Assembly (NCBI RefSeq): GCF_014650595.1
Contig: NZ_BMVG01000001.1
Span: 806,001 to 870,000, forward strand
DNA length: 64,000 bases
Source of the DNA: Streptomyces alanosinicus
Lineage (GTDB): Bacteria; Actinomycetota; Actinomycetes; Streptomycetales; Streptomycetaceae
Direction: 5' to 3'
Shown: piece after piece, positions 19,281 to 28,532 of the stretch
Position numbering within the stretch: the stretch's first letter is position 1
Layout of the letters: each line of letters begins with the position of its first letter
Position numbers and translations under genes: made by a program
Notes under the pieces: generated by a model
What the model was told of the DNA's origin: nothing
The model's database searches: none
The model's input: only the letters and a program-made list of their open reading frames with translations

Positions 19281-19706
19281 TCAGAAGGGATGTACGCCCA
19301 CCGGGGTGGCCGGCGCCGGGCCGTATCCCTCGGCGATGCGGTGGTGGTAGGTCTCGCGGTCGATGACCTCCAGGCCGACGATCTCCCAGGCCGGCAGGCC
19401 GGCGCTCTGCCGGCGCTCGCCCCACAGGCGCAGGGCCACGGCGGCGGCGTCGTGCAGGTCGCGGGCCTCTTCCCAGTAGCGGATCTCGGCGTGGTCGGTC
19501 GCGTATCTGCTGGTGAGCAGGAAGGGGTGGTCATGGGCGAGCTGTTCCAGGGCCCGCCGCAGCTCGGGCAGGGCGACCTGCTTCCCGGAGACACTGAGGG
19601 TGACGTGCCACAGCCGGGGCAGGTCCTTGGGCTCCTCGTAGGCGTCCCCGGCCGCGACGCTCGTCAGAGCACCGCGCGACGTCGCCCCAGGGCGCGCTCG
19701 TCTCAC
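19281..19706 (-). CDS. Conserved hypothetical between proB and proA
   Basis: A 141-residue soluble protein starting at a GTG with an excellent AAGGAGG site 7 nt upstream (a GTG five codons earlier overlaps that site and is disfavoured). It contains LWHVTLSVSGKQVALPELR and a segment YATDHAEIRYWEEARDLHD suggestive of an alpha/beta fold. No catalytic motif is recognised. Its place between proB and proA is typical of Streptomyces, but nothing ties it to proline synthesis. A near-palindrome lies 35 bp upstream. Confidence 0.82.
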   Translation of the reverse strand: MRRARPGATSRGALTSVAAGDAYEEPKDLPRLWHVTLSVSGKQVALPELRRALEQLAHDHPFLLTSRYATDHAEIRYWEEARDLHDAAAVALRLWGERRQSAGLPAWEIVGLEVIDRETYHHRIAEGYGPAPATPVGVHPF

Positions 19707-19740
19707 GACGGCCTCCTTCACGCTTGGCTCTCATGGCCCC

Positions 19741-19762
19741 TTGCTGGAACGTGTTCCTGCAA
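19741..19762. promoter_or_regulatory. Near-perfect 22-bp palindrome, candidate operator
   Basis: Arms TTGCnGGAAC and GTTCCnGCAA flank a central GT, giving 18 of 22 bases in two-fold symmetry. It lies 35-56 bp upstream of the GTG of the small gene between proB and proA, in a promoter position. Known Streptomyces operators did not come to mind. Confidence 0.45.
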
Positions 19763-19854
19763 CATGTCCCAGACACAAAGTTGAGCAGGCCGCAGGGCTC
19801 CGCGTGGTGGTTTTACGGAACGTCCCCCACCGGGGGCCGTCCATACGCCCCGTT

Positions 19855-21003
19855 TTACGAGCGGTTTTGCGAGTGTGACGGATGCAGGAGCACCAGGTCG
19901 TCCCTGTGTACGACCTCGCGTTCGTACGCCGGGCCCAGCTCGCGGGCCAGCTCGCGGGTCGAACGTCCGAGCAGCCGCGGGATCTCCTTGGCGTCGAAGT
20001 TCACGAGCCCCCGGGCCACCGCGCGGCCGGCCGTGTCACGCAGTTCGACGGGGTCGCCGGCGCTGAACTCGCCCTCCACGGCGGCGATTCCGGCGGGCAG
20101 CAGTGAGGTGCGGCGCTTCACCACGGCGTCCACCGCGCCGTCGTCCAGGGCCAGCGCGCCCTGCGGGGTGGAGGCGTGCTGGAGCCACAGGAGCCGGTCG
20201 GCGGAGCGCTTGCCGGTGGGGTGGAAGTAGGTTCCGGTGTCGCCGCCGCTCAGCGCGTCCGCCGCGTGCACGGCGCTGGTGAGGACCACGGGGATGCCGG
20301 CGCCGGCCGCGATCCGGGCGGCCTCGACCTTGGTGACCATCCCGCCGGTGCCGACGCCGGCCTTGCCCGCGCTGCCGATCTCGACGCCCGCGAGATCCTC
20401 GGGGCCCTTCACTTCCGCTATCCGTGACGTGCCGGGTCTGCCGGGGTCGCCGTCGTAGACACCGTCGACGTCGGAGAGGAGGACGAGCAGGTCGGCGTGG
20501 ACGAGGTGGGCGACGAGGGCGGCGAGGCGGTCGTTGTCGCCGAATCGGATCTCGTCCGTGGCGACCGTGTCGTTCTCGTTGACGATCGGGAAGGCGCCCA
20601 TCGCGAGGAGCTTGTCGAGGGTGCGGGAGGCGTTGCGGTGATGGGCGCGGCGGCTCATGTCGTCCGAGGTGAGCAGGACTTGGCCGACGCGGACGCCGTA
20701 GCGGGCGAAGGAGGCGGTGTAGCGGGCGACGAGCAGGCCCTGGCCGACGCTGGCGGCGGCCTGCTGGCGGGCGAGGTCCTTCGGCCGGCGGCGCAGTCCG
20801 AGCGGCGCGAGCCCGGCGGCGATGGCACCGGAGGAGACGAGGACGACCTCCCGCTCTCCGCCGCTGCGGCTCCTGGCCAGCACGTCCACCAGCGCGTCGA
20901 CGCGGTCGGCGTCCAGGCCGCCGGTGGCGGTGGTCAGCGACGAGGAGCCCACCTTGACGACGATCCTGCGGGCCTCGCCCACGGCCTGCCTAGCGCTTGC
21001 CAC
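19855..21003 (-). CDS. proB: Glutamate 5-kinase
   Basis: The first enzyme of proline synthesis. It phosphorylates glutamate and is normally feedback-inhibited by proline. It is 382 residues, with the amino-acid kinase domain first (IVVKVGSSSLT, VSSGAIAAG, NENDTVAT, GTGGMVTKVEAA) and a C-terminal PUA domain (from about residue 285, with GLVNFDAKEIPRLLGRSTREL). The GTG start is preceded by GAGGAC. In many Streptomyces obg lies directly upstream of proB. Here the wall-glycopolymer genes and phoD separate them. Confidence 0.96.
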   Translation of the reverse strand: MASARQAVGEARRIVVKVGSSSLTTATGGLDADRVDALVDVLARSRSGGEREVVLVSSGAIAAGLAPLGLRRRPKDLARQQAAASVGQGLLVARYTASFARYGVRVGQVLLTSDDMSRRAHHRNASRTLDKLLAMGAFPIVNENDTVATDEIRFGDNDRLAALVAHLVHADLLVLLSDVDGVYDGDPGRPGTSRIAEVKGPEDLAGVEIGSAGKAGVGTGGMVTKVEAARIAAGAGIPVVLTSAVHAADALSGGDTGTYFHPTGKRSADRLLWLQHASTPQGALALDDGAVDAVVKRRTSLLPAGIAAVEGEFSAGDPVELRDTAGRAVARGLVNFDAKEIPRLLGRSTRELARELGPAYEREVVHRDDLVLLHPSHSQNRS

Positions 21004-21151
21004 CTTGTCCTCTGTTCCCCTTGTTGCGGCTGCCTGTGCGGCAATCTACGCGAAGCGGAACGCCCCACGCTCACCGGTCCAGCCCCCGGACACGCGGAGC
21101 GTGTCCGGGGACTCACGATGTGTGTACGGCACAGAGGGGTGGTCAGGCCGG

Positions 21152-22363
21152 TCAGGCAGCCGGCTTGAAGTCCTTCGCCGACAGCATCCGCCGCACCTTG
21201 CGCAGCGCCCGGCGCAGGAAGGAGTTGGCGGCCACTGCACGGTAGCCGTGGATGGCGCGGGCCTCGCGGGCCTCGGCGAGGTAGATGTCGTCCGGGACGC
21301 CCGCCGCCTTGGAGCGGAAGTGCGGGTAGACGAAGTAGACGCGGGTGCCGCGCCTCTCCAGGAGCGCGCCGGCCTGCTTCTTCGCCTTGACGAACTCGAC
21401 GACGTCGACGAGCAGTTCGGGCCGCTGCATGGCGACCAGGTGCAGCCGCAGCCGCTCGTGGACCTTGAGGCGACGGGCCACGCCGGGCGTCCAGTAGGCC
21501 TCCGTCAGCGGCTTGGCCAGCTCCAGCTTGTGCCGGCGGACCTCCTCGCTGTCCTTGAGGAACTTCGGCCCGAACTGCGGCAGCAGGGTGATGAGGAAGG
21601 GCCGGATCATGAGGAGGTCGCGCTTGTCGCCGGCCGGGACCATGTCGGCGATCAGCTTCATCAGGGCCCGCGCGGAGTCGAAGCGCAGGGTGTAGCTGCC
21701 GGACTTGGTGACGTGCTTGCCGTCGTCGCGGCCGACCAGGTAGTAGCAGGGGTAGTCGGCGAGGACGGAGACGCCGTTCGCGCGCAGATACGCCTCCATC
21801 GTGAACAGGGCGTCCTCGCCGGTGAACAGCGACTCGTCGAACCGCATGCCGTGCTCGGCCAGCAGTTCGCGGCGGAACAGCTTCTGCGCGCTCAGCGTGA
21901 ACTTGATGTTGGAGGAGAAGACGTCGGTACGGCCGAGGGTCTTGCCCCACATGGACTTCGGCGGGGTCCGGTTGATGCCCTCGACCTTGCCGAGCACCAC
22001 GTCGGTGCCGTTCTCGTCGCCCATGGCGACCATGCGCTCAAGGGCCTCGGGGCCGAGCCGGTCGTCGGCGTCGAGGAAGAAGACGTAGCGCCCGCTCGCC
22101 CTGCCGAGGCCGACGTTGCGGGGGCCGCTGGGGCCGCCGGAGTTCTTCTGGCGGATGACGGTGACGGCCATGGGGACGCGGGCGGCGAACTCCTCCAGGC
22201 ACTCCCCCGAGCCGTCCGTCGAGCCGTCGTCGACCGCGATGATCTCCAGGCGCGCCGGGTCGATGGTCTGGGCCTCGACGGACGCCAGACACTCGACCAG
22301 GTACGGCATCGCTTCGTACGCCCCGATGATCACGCTCACATCAGGCTGCGTCGCGACGGTCAC
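21152..22363 (-). CDS. Family-2 glycosyltransferase
   Basis: A 403-residue GT-A glycosyltransferase. DVSVIIGAYEAMPYL, AVDDGSTDGS and FLDADDRLGPEALERM give the nucleotide-sugar site, with the DxD motif in LDADD. SLFTGEDALF near residue 175 contains the ED motif of the catalytic region. The C-terminal 150 residues are basic. It has no membrane helix and is probably peripheral. The GTG start follows GAGGGGGAAGA. It is clustered with a TagF-like polymerase and a CDP-alditol synthase, so it probably adds a sugar to a wall teichoic-acid-like polymer; sugar and acceptor cannot be read from sequence. Confidence 0.9.
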   Translation of the reverse strand: MTVATQPDVSVIIGAYEAMPYLVECLASVEAQTIDPARLEIIAVDDGSTDGSGECLEEFAARVPMAVTVIRQKNSGGPSGPRNVGLGRASGRYVFFLDADDRLGPEALERMVAMGDENGTDVVLGKVEGINRTPPKSMWGKTLGRTDVFSSNIKFTLSAQKLFRRELLAEHGMRFDESLFTGEDALFTMEAYLRANGVSVLADYPCYYLVGRDDGKHVTKSGSYTLRFDSARALMKLIADMVPAGDKRDLLMIRPFLITLLPQFGPKFLKDSEEVRRHKLELAKPLTEAYWTPGVARRLKVHERLRLHLVAMQRPELLVDVVEFVKAKKQAGALLERRGTRVYFVYPHFRSKAAGVPDDIYLAEAREARAIHGYRAVAANSFLRRALRKVRRMLSAKDFKPAA

Positions 22364-22524
22364 TCTTCCCCCTCGATAAAAGGAACATTTCCCCCGTATC
22401 CGCTATAGCAAAGCGTTAGACGGGTAACCATTTGGAAAGGTTGCCTTACCGTGTACTCACAGTGGCTCACATCACACGCACAGGTTACGGAGCGGCGCGG
22501 TAAGAAAACCGTACGCGCGTAAGA

Positions 22525-22562
22525 GGGGCCCGGCCTCGGGATCGCTCCCCGGACCGGGCCCC
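22525..22562 (-). terminator. Terminator downstream of the TagF-like gene
   Basis: A 9-bp perfect GGGGCCCGG/CCGGGCCCC core stem is flanked by further matching arms (GTACGCGCGT and ACGCGCGTAC), so the whole imperfect hairpin spans about 22511-22578. It begins just after the polymerase stop codon on the minus strand. Confidence 0.8.
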
Positions 22563-22583
22563 CTCTCACGCGCGTACGGCGGC

Positions 22584-24707
22584 TCAGCCCGCGGTGACGG
22601 CGTCCGTCTCGCCGGCGGACGCGCCCCGCTGGCCGGGCACCGCGTTGGTCAGCGGGGCGGCTTGCGCGAGGTCCAGGCCCGCGGCGGCCAGCCGGGACTC
22701 CTGACCGACGTTACGGGCCTCGGCCTTGAGGGCCAGACCGGCCACCGCGCCGTTGAACTGGTCGATGGACTTCGGCTCGTCCGGGCCCAGCAGATAGCGC
22801 TTGAGCTCCTTGCGGGCGTCCAGCATCGGGTCGGCGGCCGGGTGACGCACGGCGTCCAGCAGACCGCCCAGCTCCCCCGCGTCGTTGGAGAGGATCACCG
22901 CGGCACGCACAGCCGTGTTCTGCCGCTTGAACTCCTCGTGCCCCAGCTCGCCGGAGTCGGTGACCGCGTACGGCTTGCCGCTCGCGATGAAGTCGGAGAC
23001 CACGGAGGAGATGTCGGAGACCATCGCGTCGGAGACGTTGAAGCAGTCGTACAGGCGCGGCTGGGCGCCCGTGATGACACGGTGCTCGTACGACGGGAAG
23101 GCACGCCAGTGGGCGGTGTTCCACTCGGCGCGCAGCCGGGCGATCTCCGTGTGCCTGGCCACGTCGGTGATGCCGTCGCGGGTGGCCTCGGCCTCGTCGC
23201 CCTTGGCGCCACCCTTGCCGGTCAGTTCGGCGATCCGGGCCTCGATCCGGGCCAGGTCCGACTTCGCCGCGGCCTCGGCGCCCTTGTCGGCGGTGAAGCG
23301 CGGATCGGCGGCGCGCTCGGCGGCGGCCTTCTCGACCAGGGCGGTGATCCGCTTGTGCGCAGCGGCCGCCTCCTTGCTGACGGTGCCGGTGAACGGGTGC
23401 GGCTTGTACAGGACGCGGACCGGCGGGTCGGCCGCGATCAGCTGGTTCACGATGTTCTCGCCGGCGAGGACGACCGAGGTGTTGCCCGGGTTGCCGTCCC
23501 AGCCCTCCCAGGTCGGCGCGTAGAGAACCGTCGGCATACGGTCCTCGGGCACGCCCAGCCAGCGCTGGATGGGGGCGAGCTGCGGGCGGCCGACCTCGAC
23601 GATGTCGTCGTCGCGGACGCCGACGTCGGCGATGGCGTAGCGGTCGCGGCCGGCCCGGCCGGCGGTCCACACCTCGTCGTAGACCTTGCTGTACGGGTTG
23701 ACGCTGGCGAGCTTGTCGCTGTCGCCGTGGCCGATGAAGACGTGCTTCATGGTGGGCACGCGCAGCAGGTGGATGTTCTTGCCGACGTTGGCCGCGTACA
23801 GCGCGACGCGCACGGCCGACAGGTCCAGGTTCATCAGGTGCACCCCTCCGGGCACGCAGATGACGGGGACCGTGGTCGGCGCGAGGTTGTTCAGGATCGC
23901 CCGCTCGCGCAGGATGATCAGCGGCCGGGTCCGGAGCTGCTCCATCGTCTCCAGCCACATGTTGACCTGGTACACGGAGTCCCTGGAGCCGGAGAAGTAC
24001 AGCACCGTCTCGGGCTGGTAGCCGGCCAGCCAGTCGTCGACGGCGGCGAGCACGGCGTCGGCCTTCGGCGGGACCTTCCCGGCCCGGATGTTCGGCACGA
24101 GCACGAGGACGTACAGCAGGCCGAGGCCGAGGGTGAGACCGATACCGGTGAAGCCGGCGGCGGCCGAGGAGTCCAGTTCGGCCGAGACCAGGATGCCGGC
24201 CATGGCGAACAGGTCGAGGTGGAGCATCTTCTCCGTGCTGCGGTGCAGCAGGCGGCGCGGCGGGGCGTCCGGGATGCGGATGCGGGACTTCAGGTCGATG
24301 TTGCGGGTGGCGACCGGCATCTTGCGGCGGTTGCGGATCAGGGTGACCAGCGCGCCGTGCGGGGCCTGGAGGCCGTAGAACGCGATGAAGCAGCCGATCG
24401 CGCCGTAGAAGATCAGGTCGTCCGCGTGCGACAGACGGGCCAGCAGCATGACCAGCAGCAGCTGTCGGATCAGGAAGCGGATCGACACACCCGCCCGGAT
24501 CTTGCTGAGGCGGTTGATCAGATAGCTGCCCTTGCGGTGCAGATAGTGGTCCGCCAGGTACGTCACGGCGGCCAGGGCCGCGAAGGCGGGAACGCTCGGG
24601 ACGAGCGCGGCCAGCATGAGCGCCGGGAAGCCCAGGATCATGAGGGCCGCCGCGGCCAGCTCGGCCGCGCTGCCCACCCGGGCGACGCGAATAGCGGTGG
24701 ATATCAC
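22584..24707 (-). CDS. TagF-like CDP-glycerol/ribitol polymerase with N-terminal membrane region
   Basis: A 707-residue protein. Residues 1-200 contain several hydrophobic segments. The C-terminal 480 residues are a CDP-glycerol:poly(glycerophosphate) transferase domain: YFSGSRDSVYQVNMW, IGHGDSDKLASVNPYSK, RVLYKPHPFTG (with the His of HP), and SDISSVVSDFIASGKPY. A charged Ala/Glu/Lys-rich insert of about 75 residues sits between the KPHPFTG and SDISS motifs. Enzymes of this family polymerise glycerol- or ribitol-phosphate into teichoic acid. The adjacent CDP-ribitol-type synthase favours ribitol phosphate. The GTG start is chosen over an upstream ATG that would include the ribosome site. Confidence 0.88.
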   Translation of the reverse strand: MISTAIRVARVGSAAELAAAALMILGFPALMLAALVPSVPAFAALAAVTYLADHYLHRKGSYLINRLSKIRAGVSIRFLIRQLLLVMLLARLSHADDLIFYGAIGCFIAFYGLQAPHGALVTLIRNRRKMPVATRNIDLKSRIRIPDAPPRRLLHRSTEKMLHLDLFAMAGILVSAELDSSAAAGFTGIGLTLGLGLLYVLVLVPNIRAGKVPPKADAVLAAVDDWLAGYQPETVLYFSGSRDSVYQVNMWLETMEQLRTRPLIILRERAILNNLAPTTVPVICVPGGVHLMNLDLSAVRVALYAANVGKNIHLLRVPTMKHVFIGHGDSDKLASVNPYSKVYDEVWTAGRAGRDRYAIADVGVRDDDIVEVGRPQLAPIQRWLGVPEDRMPTVLYAPTWEGWDGNPGNTSVVLAGENIVNQLIAADPPVRVLYKPHPFTGTVSKEAAAAHKRITALVEKAAAERAADPRFTADKGAEAAAKSDLARIEARIAELTGKGGAKGDEAEATRDGITDVARHTEIARLRAEWNTAHWRAFPSYEHRVITGAQPRLYDCFNVSDAMVSDISSVVSDFIASGKPYAVTDSGELGHEEFKRQNTAVRAAVILSNDAGELGGLLDAVRHPAADPMLDARKELKRYLLGPDEPKSIDQFNGAVAGLALKAEARNVGQESRLAAAGLDLAQAAPLTNAVPGQRGASAGETDAVTAG

Positions 24708-24744
24708 GGAGAAACCTGCTCTGGGAGGGAGAGTGCCGGTTCGC

Positions 24745-24838
24745 AAGAGATGTACGGAGATGTAAAGAGGCAAGGAGAGATGTACGGATTCAGGCCTCTG
24801 TTAACGCCCGGTGAAAGAGCGACAACAAAGGCCTGAAT
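24745..24838. repeat. Direct and inverted repeats between the polymerase and synthase genes
   Basis: AGATGTACGGA occurs twice (near 24750 and 24777), and a 10-bp inverted repeat, ATTCAGGCCT/AGGCCTGAAT, encloses 31 nt at 24788-24838. The stretch is AT-rich for this genome and lies in the intergenic region upstream of the polymerase. It may be a terminator or a regulatory site. Confidence 0.4.
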
Positions 24839-24862
24839 TCACAAAAAGCTATTGACGAATTA

Positions 24863-26359
24863 TTACATGCCGTCCTGGCGGTCCAGAACCGTGGCCAACG
24901 CCTGCTCGACGTCGGAAGCCTCGGCCGCGCCGGCCGTCGGGTCCTGCTGGCGGACGTCGATGACATGCCCGGTCAGCTCCGACAGCAGCACGTCCAGCGA
25001 GGTGCGGGCCACGGCCTCGGAGGAGAGCAGCGAGCCGGTGGGTTCCTGGCCGAAGGCCTTGGTGCGCATCGGGGTGGCGGTGCGCTCGGGGTTGATGCAG
25101 TTGACGCGGATGCCGTCACCGGCCCACTCGTCGGACAGCGCCTGGGTGAGGTTCACCATGGCGGCCTTGGTGGAGGAGTACAGGGAGTACTCGGCGCGGC
25201 CGCGGGTGTAGCTGCTGGAGGTGTAGAGCAGCAGCTGACCCTGGGTCTCGGCCAGGTACTTGTAGCTCGACCGGGCGATCTGCACCGGGGCCAGGTAGTT
25301 GACCTTCAGCGCCTCCTCGATGGTGGCGTTGTCGGTCTCGGCGAGCCTGCCGATGCGCAGCACACCCGCGGTGTTGACGACGTGGTCGATCCGGCCGGTC
25401 TCCGCGTACGCCTTGGACAGCGCGTCGTCGACCTCCTCCGGGTTCTCCACGTGGGTGCCGGTGGTGGAGCGGCCGAGCGCGTACACGTTCGCGCCGTAGG
25501 ACTCGGCGAGTTCGGCGATGTCCTTGCCGATGCCGTACGACCCGCCGAAGATGACGACGGTCTTGCCGGTGAGGAGTTCGCGGTAGGCGTCCTCGCCCTG
25601 CTGCGCGGGCGCGGCGGTGGAGGCGAGCTGGAACAGCTTGTCGGCGATGAAGACGTCGACCGGCTGCGTCACCTTCATGTTGTACTCGTCGCCCGCGACG
25701 ACGTGGATCGGCACGTCCGGCAGGTACTTGAGGACCACCGAGCAGTCGTCCGTGGCCTGGAAGTTGGGGTCGCCCGCGGCGACCTCGTAGGCGCGCCGGA
25801 TCGTGGACAGCTTGAAGGCCTGCGGGGTCTGGCCGCGGCGCAGCCGGGAGCGGTCCGGGATCTCGGTGATGAACTCGCCGTCCTCGCCGTGCGTACGCGT
25901 GACGATGATGGTGTCCGCGGACGGGATGGCGACGTCGACGGCCTGGTAACGCTCCAGCGCGGCCACGCAGTCGTCGATGACGCGCCGCGAGAGCAGCGGG
26001 CGTACGGCGTCGTGGAAGAGGACGTTGCGGTCCTCGCCCTCGGCCAGGCCCTCGCCGAGCGCGGAGATGGCGCGCTCGGTGGTCTCGTTCCGCGTCGAGC
26101 CGCCCTCGATGATCTTCTTCACCTTGGTGAAGCCGGCCTTGGCGACGATCTTCTCGATGTCCGGCACATAGCCCGGCGCCATGAGCACGATGACGTCGTC
26201 GATCGACTCGGCCTTCTCGAAGGTGGTCAGCGTGTGCTCTATGACTGCCTTGCCGGCGATCTTCAGCAGCTGCTTGGGGATCGACAGACCCACCCGCTGA
26301 CCGGTGCCACCGGCCAGGATCACTGCGGTGGTGCGGGGCTTGGCTATGCGCTGGGACAC
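24863..26359 (-). CDS. Bifunctional cytidylyltransferase / short-chain dehydrogenase (CDP-ribitol synthase type)
   Basis: A 498-residue fusion. Residues 8-240 are an IspD/TarI-like cytidylyltransferase (ILAGGTGQRVGLSIPKQLLKIAGK, HDAVRPLL, TPQAFKLSTI; given in parts). Residues 255-480 are a short-chain dehydrogenase with VIFGGSYGIGKDIAEL for NADPH and YSLYSSTKAAMVN carrying the catalytic Tyr-Lys. This order matches Haemophilus Bcs1/Acs1, which reduces ribulose 5-phosphate and couples the product to CTP to make CDP-ribitol. I infer the same role, feeding the TagF-like polymerase downstream. A sugar other than ribulose is possible. The GTG start follows GAGGTAGGTCACCT. Confidence 0.9.
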   Translation of the reverse strand: MSQRIAKPRTTAVILAGGTGQRVGLSIPKQLLKIAGKAVIEHTLTTFEKAESIDDVIVLMAPGYVPDIEKIVAKAGFTKVKKIIEGGSTRNETTERAISALGEGLAEGEDRNVLFHDAVRPLLSRRVIDDCVAALERYQAVDVAIPSADTIIVTRTHGEDGEFITEIPDRSRLRRGQTPQAFKLSTIRRAYEVAAGDPNFQATDDCSVVLKYLPDVPIHVVAGDEYNMKVTQPVDVFIADKLFQLASTAAPAQQGEDAYRELLTGKTVVIFGGSYGIGKDIAELAESYGANVYALGRSTTGTHVENPEEVDDALSKAYAETGRIDHVVNTAGVLRIGRLAETDNATIEEALKVNYLAPVQIARSSYKYLAETQGQLLLYTSSSYTRGRAEYSLYSSTKAAMVNLTQALSDEWAGDGIRVNCINPERTATPMRTKAFGQEPTGSLLSSEAVARTSLDVLLSELTGHVIDVRQQDPTAGAAEASDVEQALATVLDRQDGM

Positions 26360-26767
26360 AGGTGACCTACCTCGGTGCGACAGGGAACCGTGAGAGGGTC
26401 CCACTTTAGGTAAGCGCAGTGCAAGGCGAGCGACATCCCATGCATATGTGGGCGCTACCTGTCATTCACCTTGTACACCTGGTGATTGGGTCGGGGCCGC
26501 GCGCTTCCGTGAATTTGCTGTGAGTAACTCCACAGGTCCGCCACAGGGTCGCACAAGGGTCTTCCACAGCCTGGTCACAGGGGTGCGGACGGGCCGCCCG
26601 GCACGAATCCTCCCCTCGGGGACAAACGGATCCTCATCTCGGAGACAAGTCGGAAATACAACTCGGGGGGGCGTCCATTGTCCCGGAATTCCACATCAAG
26701 ATTCCGCAGCATTTCGGTCTCGGCGAGGGTAAGAGACCGGTTACTGGCGGCCTCTTCTCTTCTGCCC
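26360..26767. other. Gene-free stretch
   Basis: About 408 bp with no convincing coding region on either strand. It should contain the promoter of the wall-polymer operon and the 3' region of phoD. No clear terminator with T-run was found. Confidence 0.45.
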
Positions 26768-28315
26768 TCAGACCACCTGGACGCCCGGTTCGTCGCACTT
26801 CACCCGCAGCCGGGCCAGCGTGCTCGCCGTGGCCTGCGGCCGGACGACGGTGTCGACGACGCGTACGGCCGCGTCGATGCCGTCGCGCCGGATGTCGAAC
26901 AGGTGGTAGCCGCGATGGCAGTCGATCACCTTCCAGTGCGGGTTGTCCGCCCTCAGCGGGTCCCACCGGGCATGGAAGGCGGCCTCGTCCTGGTCGCCGT
27001 TGCTGGAGATCGACGTGCCGACGAACTCGGCGCCGACGACGTCCGAGCCGGGGTCGGCGTAGTCCTCCCTGAGGTCGCTGACCATGGTCAGATGCCGGTC
27101 ACCACTGAGCACGACCGGGTTGCGGATGCCGGCGAACTCCCGGAGCAGGGCGTTCCGTTCGGCCTGGTAGCCGTCCCAGGCGTCGTAGGACCAGAGCTTG
27201 CCCTCGCCGGGCAGCAGATCGGTCTCGGCCATCATGATCTGAGAGGCGATCAGATTCCAGCGGGCCGGGGACTCGCGCAGCCCGTCCAGCAGCCACCGCT
27301 TCTGCTCGGCGCCGAGCATGGTCATCGCCGGCGACTCGGCGCCCTCCCGCGTGGTCGCCTGGTCGGTGCGGAACTGCCGGGTGTCCAGGACGTCCAGCCG
27401 CGCCAGCCGGCCGAACTCCAGCCGACGGTACATCTGGATGTGCGGGCCGTGCGGGACGGCGGTGGCGCGCACCGGCATGTGCTCGTAGTACGCCTGGAAG
27501 GCCGCGGTCAGCCGGGCCACGAACGCGTCGTGCGGCTGCTTGTCCGGATCCTGCGGGACCTCGCCGGCCCAGTTGTTGTCGACCTCGTGGTCGTCGAAGG
27601 TGACCACCCAGGGGGCGCCCGCGTGCATCGCGGCGAGGTCGGGGTCGGTGCGGTACTGGGCGTACCGGTTGCGGTACTGCTCCAGGGTGTACGGCTCCCC
27701 CTTGCCCTCGTGCCGCCGCACCGCCGTCGCGGAGGGCGCGGACTCGTAGATGTAGTCGCCGACGAAGAGCACGACGTCCGGATCCTGGGCCAGCATGTCG
27801 GCGTACGGCGTGAAATAGCCGTGCTGCCAGTTCTGGCACGAGGCGAGGGCGACGCGCAGCGCGCCGCCCCGCCGGTGCGCGTGCGGCGCGGTACGGGTGC
27901 GGCCGGCCGGCGAGAGCCGGCCGCCGGCCCGGAAGCGGTACCAGTACGGGCGGTCCGGGCGCAGCCCGCGCACATCGACATGGACGCTGTGGCCGAGTTC
28001 GGGCCGGGCCACGGCGGTCCCCCGGCGGACGGTCCGGTGGAACCGCTCGTCCTCGGCGAGTTCCCACTGCACGGCGAAGACCGCGTCGGGCATGCCCCCG
28101 CCGTTCAGCGGGTCGGGCGCGAGTCTGGTCCACAGCACGATGCCGTCGGGCAGCGGGTCGCCGGAGGTGACACCGAGGGTGAACACCCCGTCCGGCAGCG
28201 GGGTGCCGACGGCGCGGGCCGGACTCGGCAGCCACAGCTGGGCGGAGGCGGCGGCGCCGAGCACGGCGGCCCCGGTGGTCAGAAGGCGGCGGCGATCGGG
28301 CGATGGTGCGGTCAT
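26768..28315 (-). CDS. phoD: Tat-exported PhoD-like alkaline phosphatase
   Basis: A 515-residue secreted phosphodiesterase/phosphatase. The N-terminus PSPDRRRLLTTGAAVLG is a twin-arginine signal, cleaved near SPARA. The N-terminal PhoD domain has GVTSGDPLPDGIVLWTRL. The metal-site region includes LFVGDYIYES, TFDDHEVDNNWAG and VVLSGDRHLTM, with aspartates and histidines typical of the Fe/Ca PhoD centre. It releases phosphate from organic esters outside the cell, and is usually controlled by PhoP in streptomycetes; I could not confirm a PHO box. GGGGAG precedes the ATG. Confidence 0.94.
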   Translation of the reverse strand: MTAPSPDRRRLLTTGAAVLGAAASAQLWLPSPARAVGTPLPDGVFTLGVTSGDPLPDGIVLWTRLAPDPLNGGGMPDAVFAVQWELAEDERFHRTVRRGTAVARPELGHSVHVDVRGLRPDRPYWYRFRAGGRLSPAGRTRTAPHAHRRGGALRVALASCQNWQHGYFTPYADMLAQDPDVVLFVGDYIYESAPSATAVRRHEGKGEPYTLEQYRNRYAQYRTDPDLAAMHAGAPWVVTFDDHEVDNNWAGEVPQDPDKQPHDAFVARLTAAFQAYYEHMPVRATAVPHGPHIQMYRRLEFGRLARLDVLDTRQFRTDQATTREGAESPAMTMLGAEQKRWLLDGLRESPARWNLIASQIMMAETDLLPGEGKLWSYDAWDGYQAERNALLREFAGIRNPVVLSGDRHLTMVSDLREDYADPGSDVVGAEFVGTSISSNGDQDEAAFHARWDPLRADNPHWKVIDCHRGYHLFDIRRDGIDAAVRVVDTVVRPQATASTLARLRVKCDEPGVQVV

Positions 28316-28433
28316 ACGCTGACTCCCCTGCCACGGTGGCCTCGGCGGACAGGAGGAAACTCCCATGACCGCAGGGCCCGCCCACTGAACGACACCAGTC
28401 GCGAGCATGACAAAGGGGAGCAGGTGGAAGCCC

Positions 28434-28475
28434 AAAAAGGCCGGGGCCCGGGAGCAACAGCCCCCGGGCCCCGGC
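28434..28475 (-). terminator. Terminator after obg
   Basis: A 13-bp perfect stem (GCCGGGGCCCGGG and complement) with a 10-nt loop, followed on the minus strand by CTTTTTGGG. It lies about 60 nt past the obg stop codon and is one of the most canonical terminators in the window. Confidence 0.9.
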
Positions 28476-28532
28476 GACAGCGGCCCCGGCATCAGTCACC
28501 CGCGACAGCGGACCGCGACAGCAGACCGCGTC

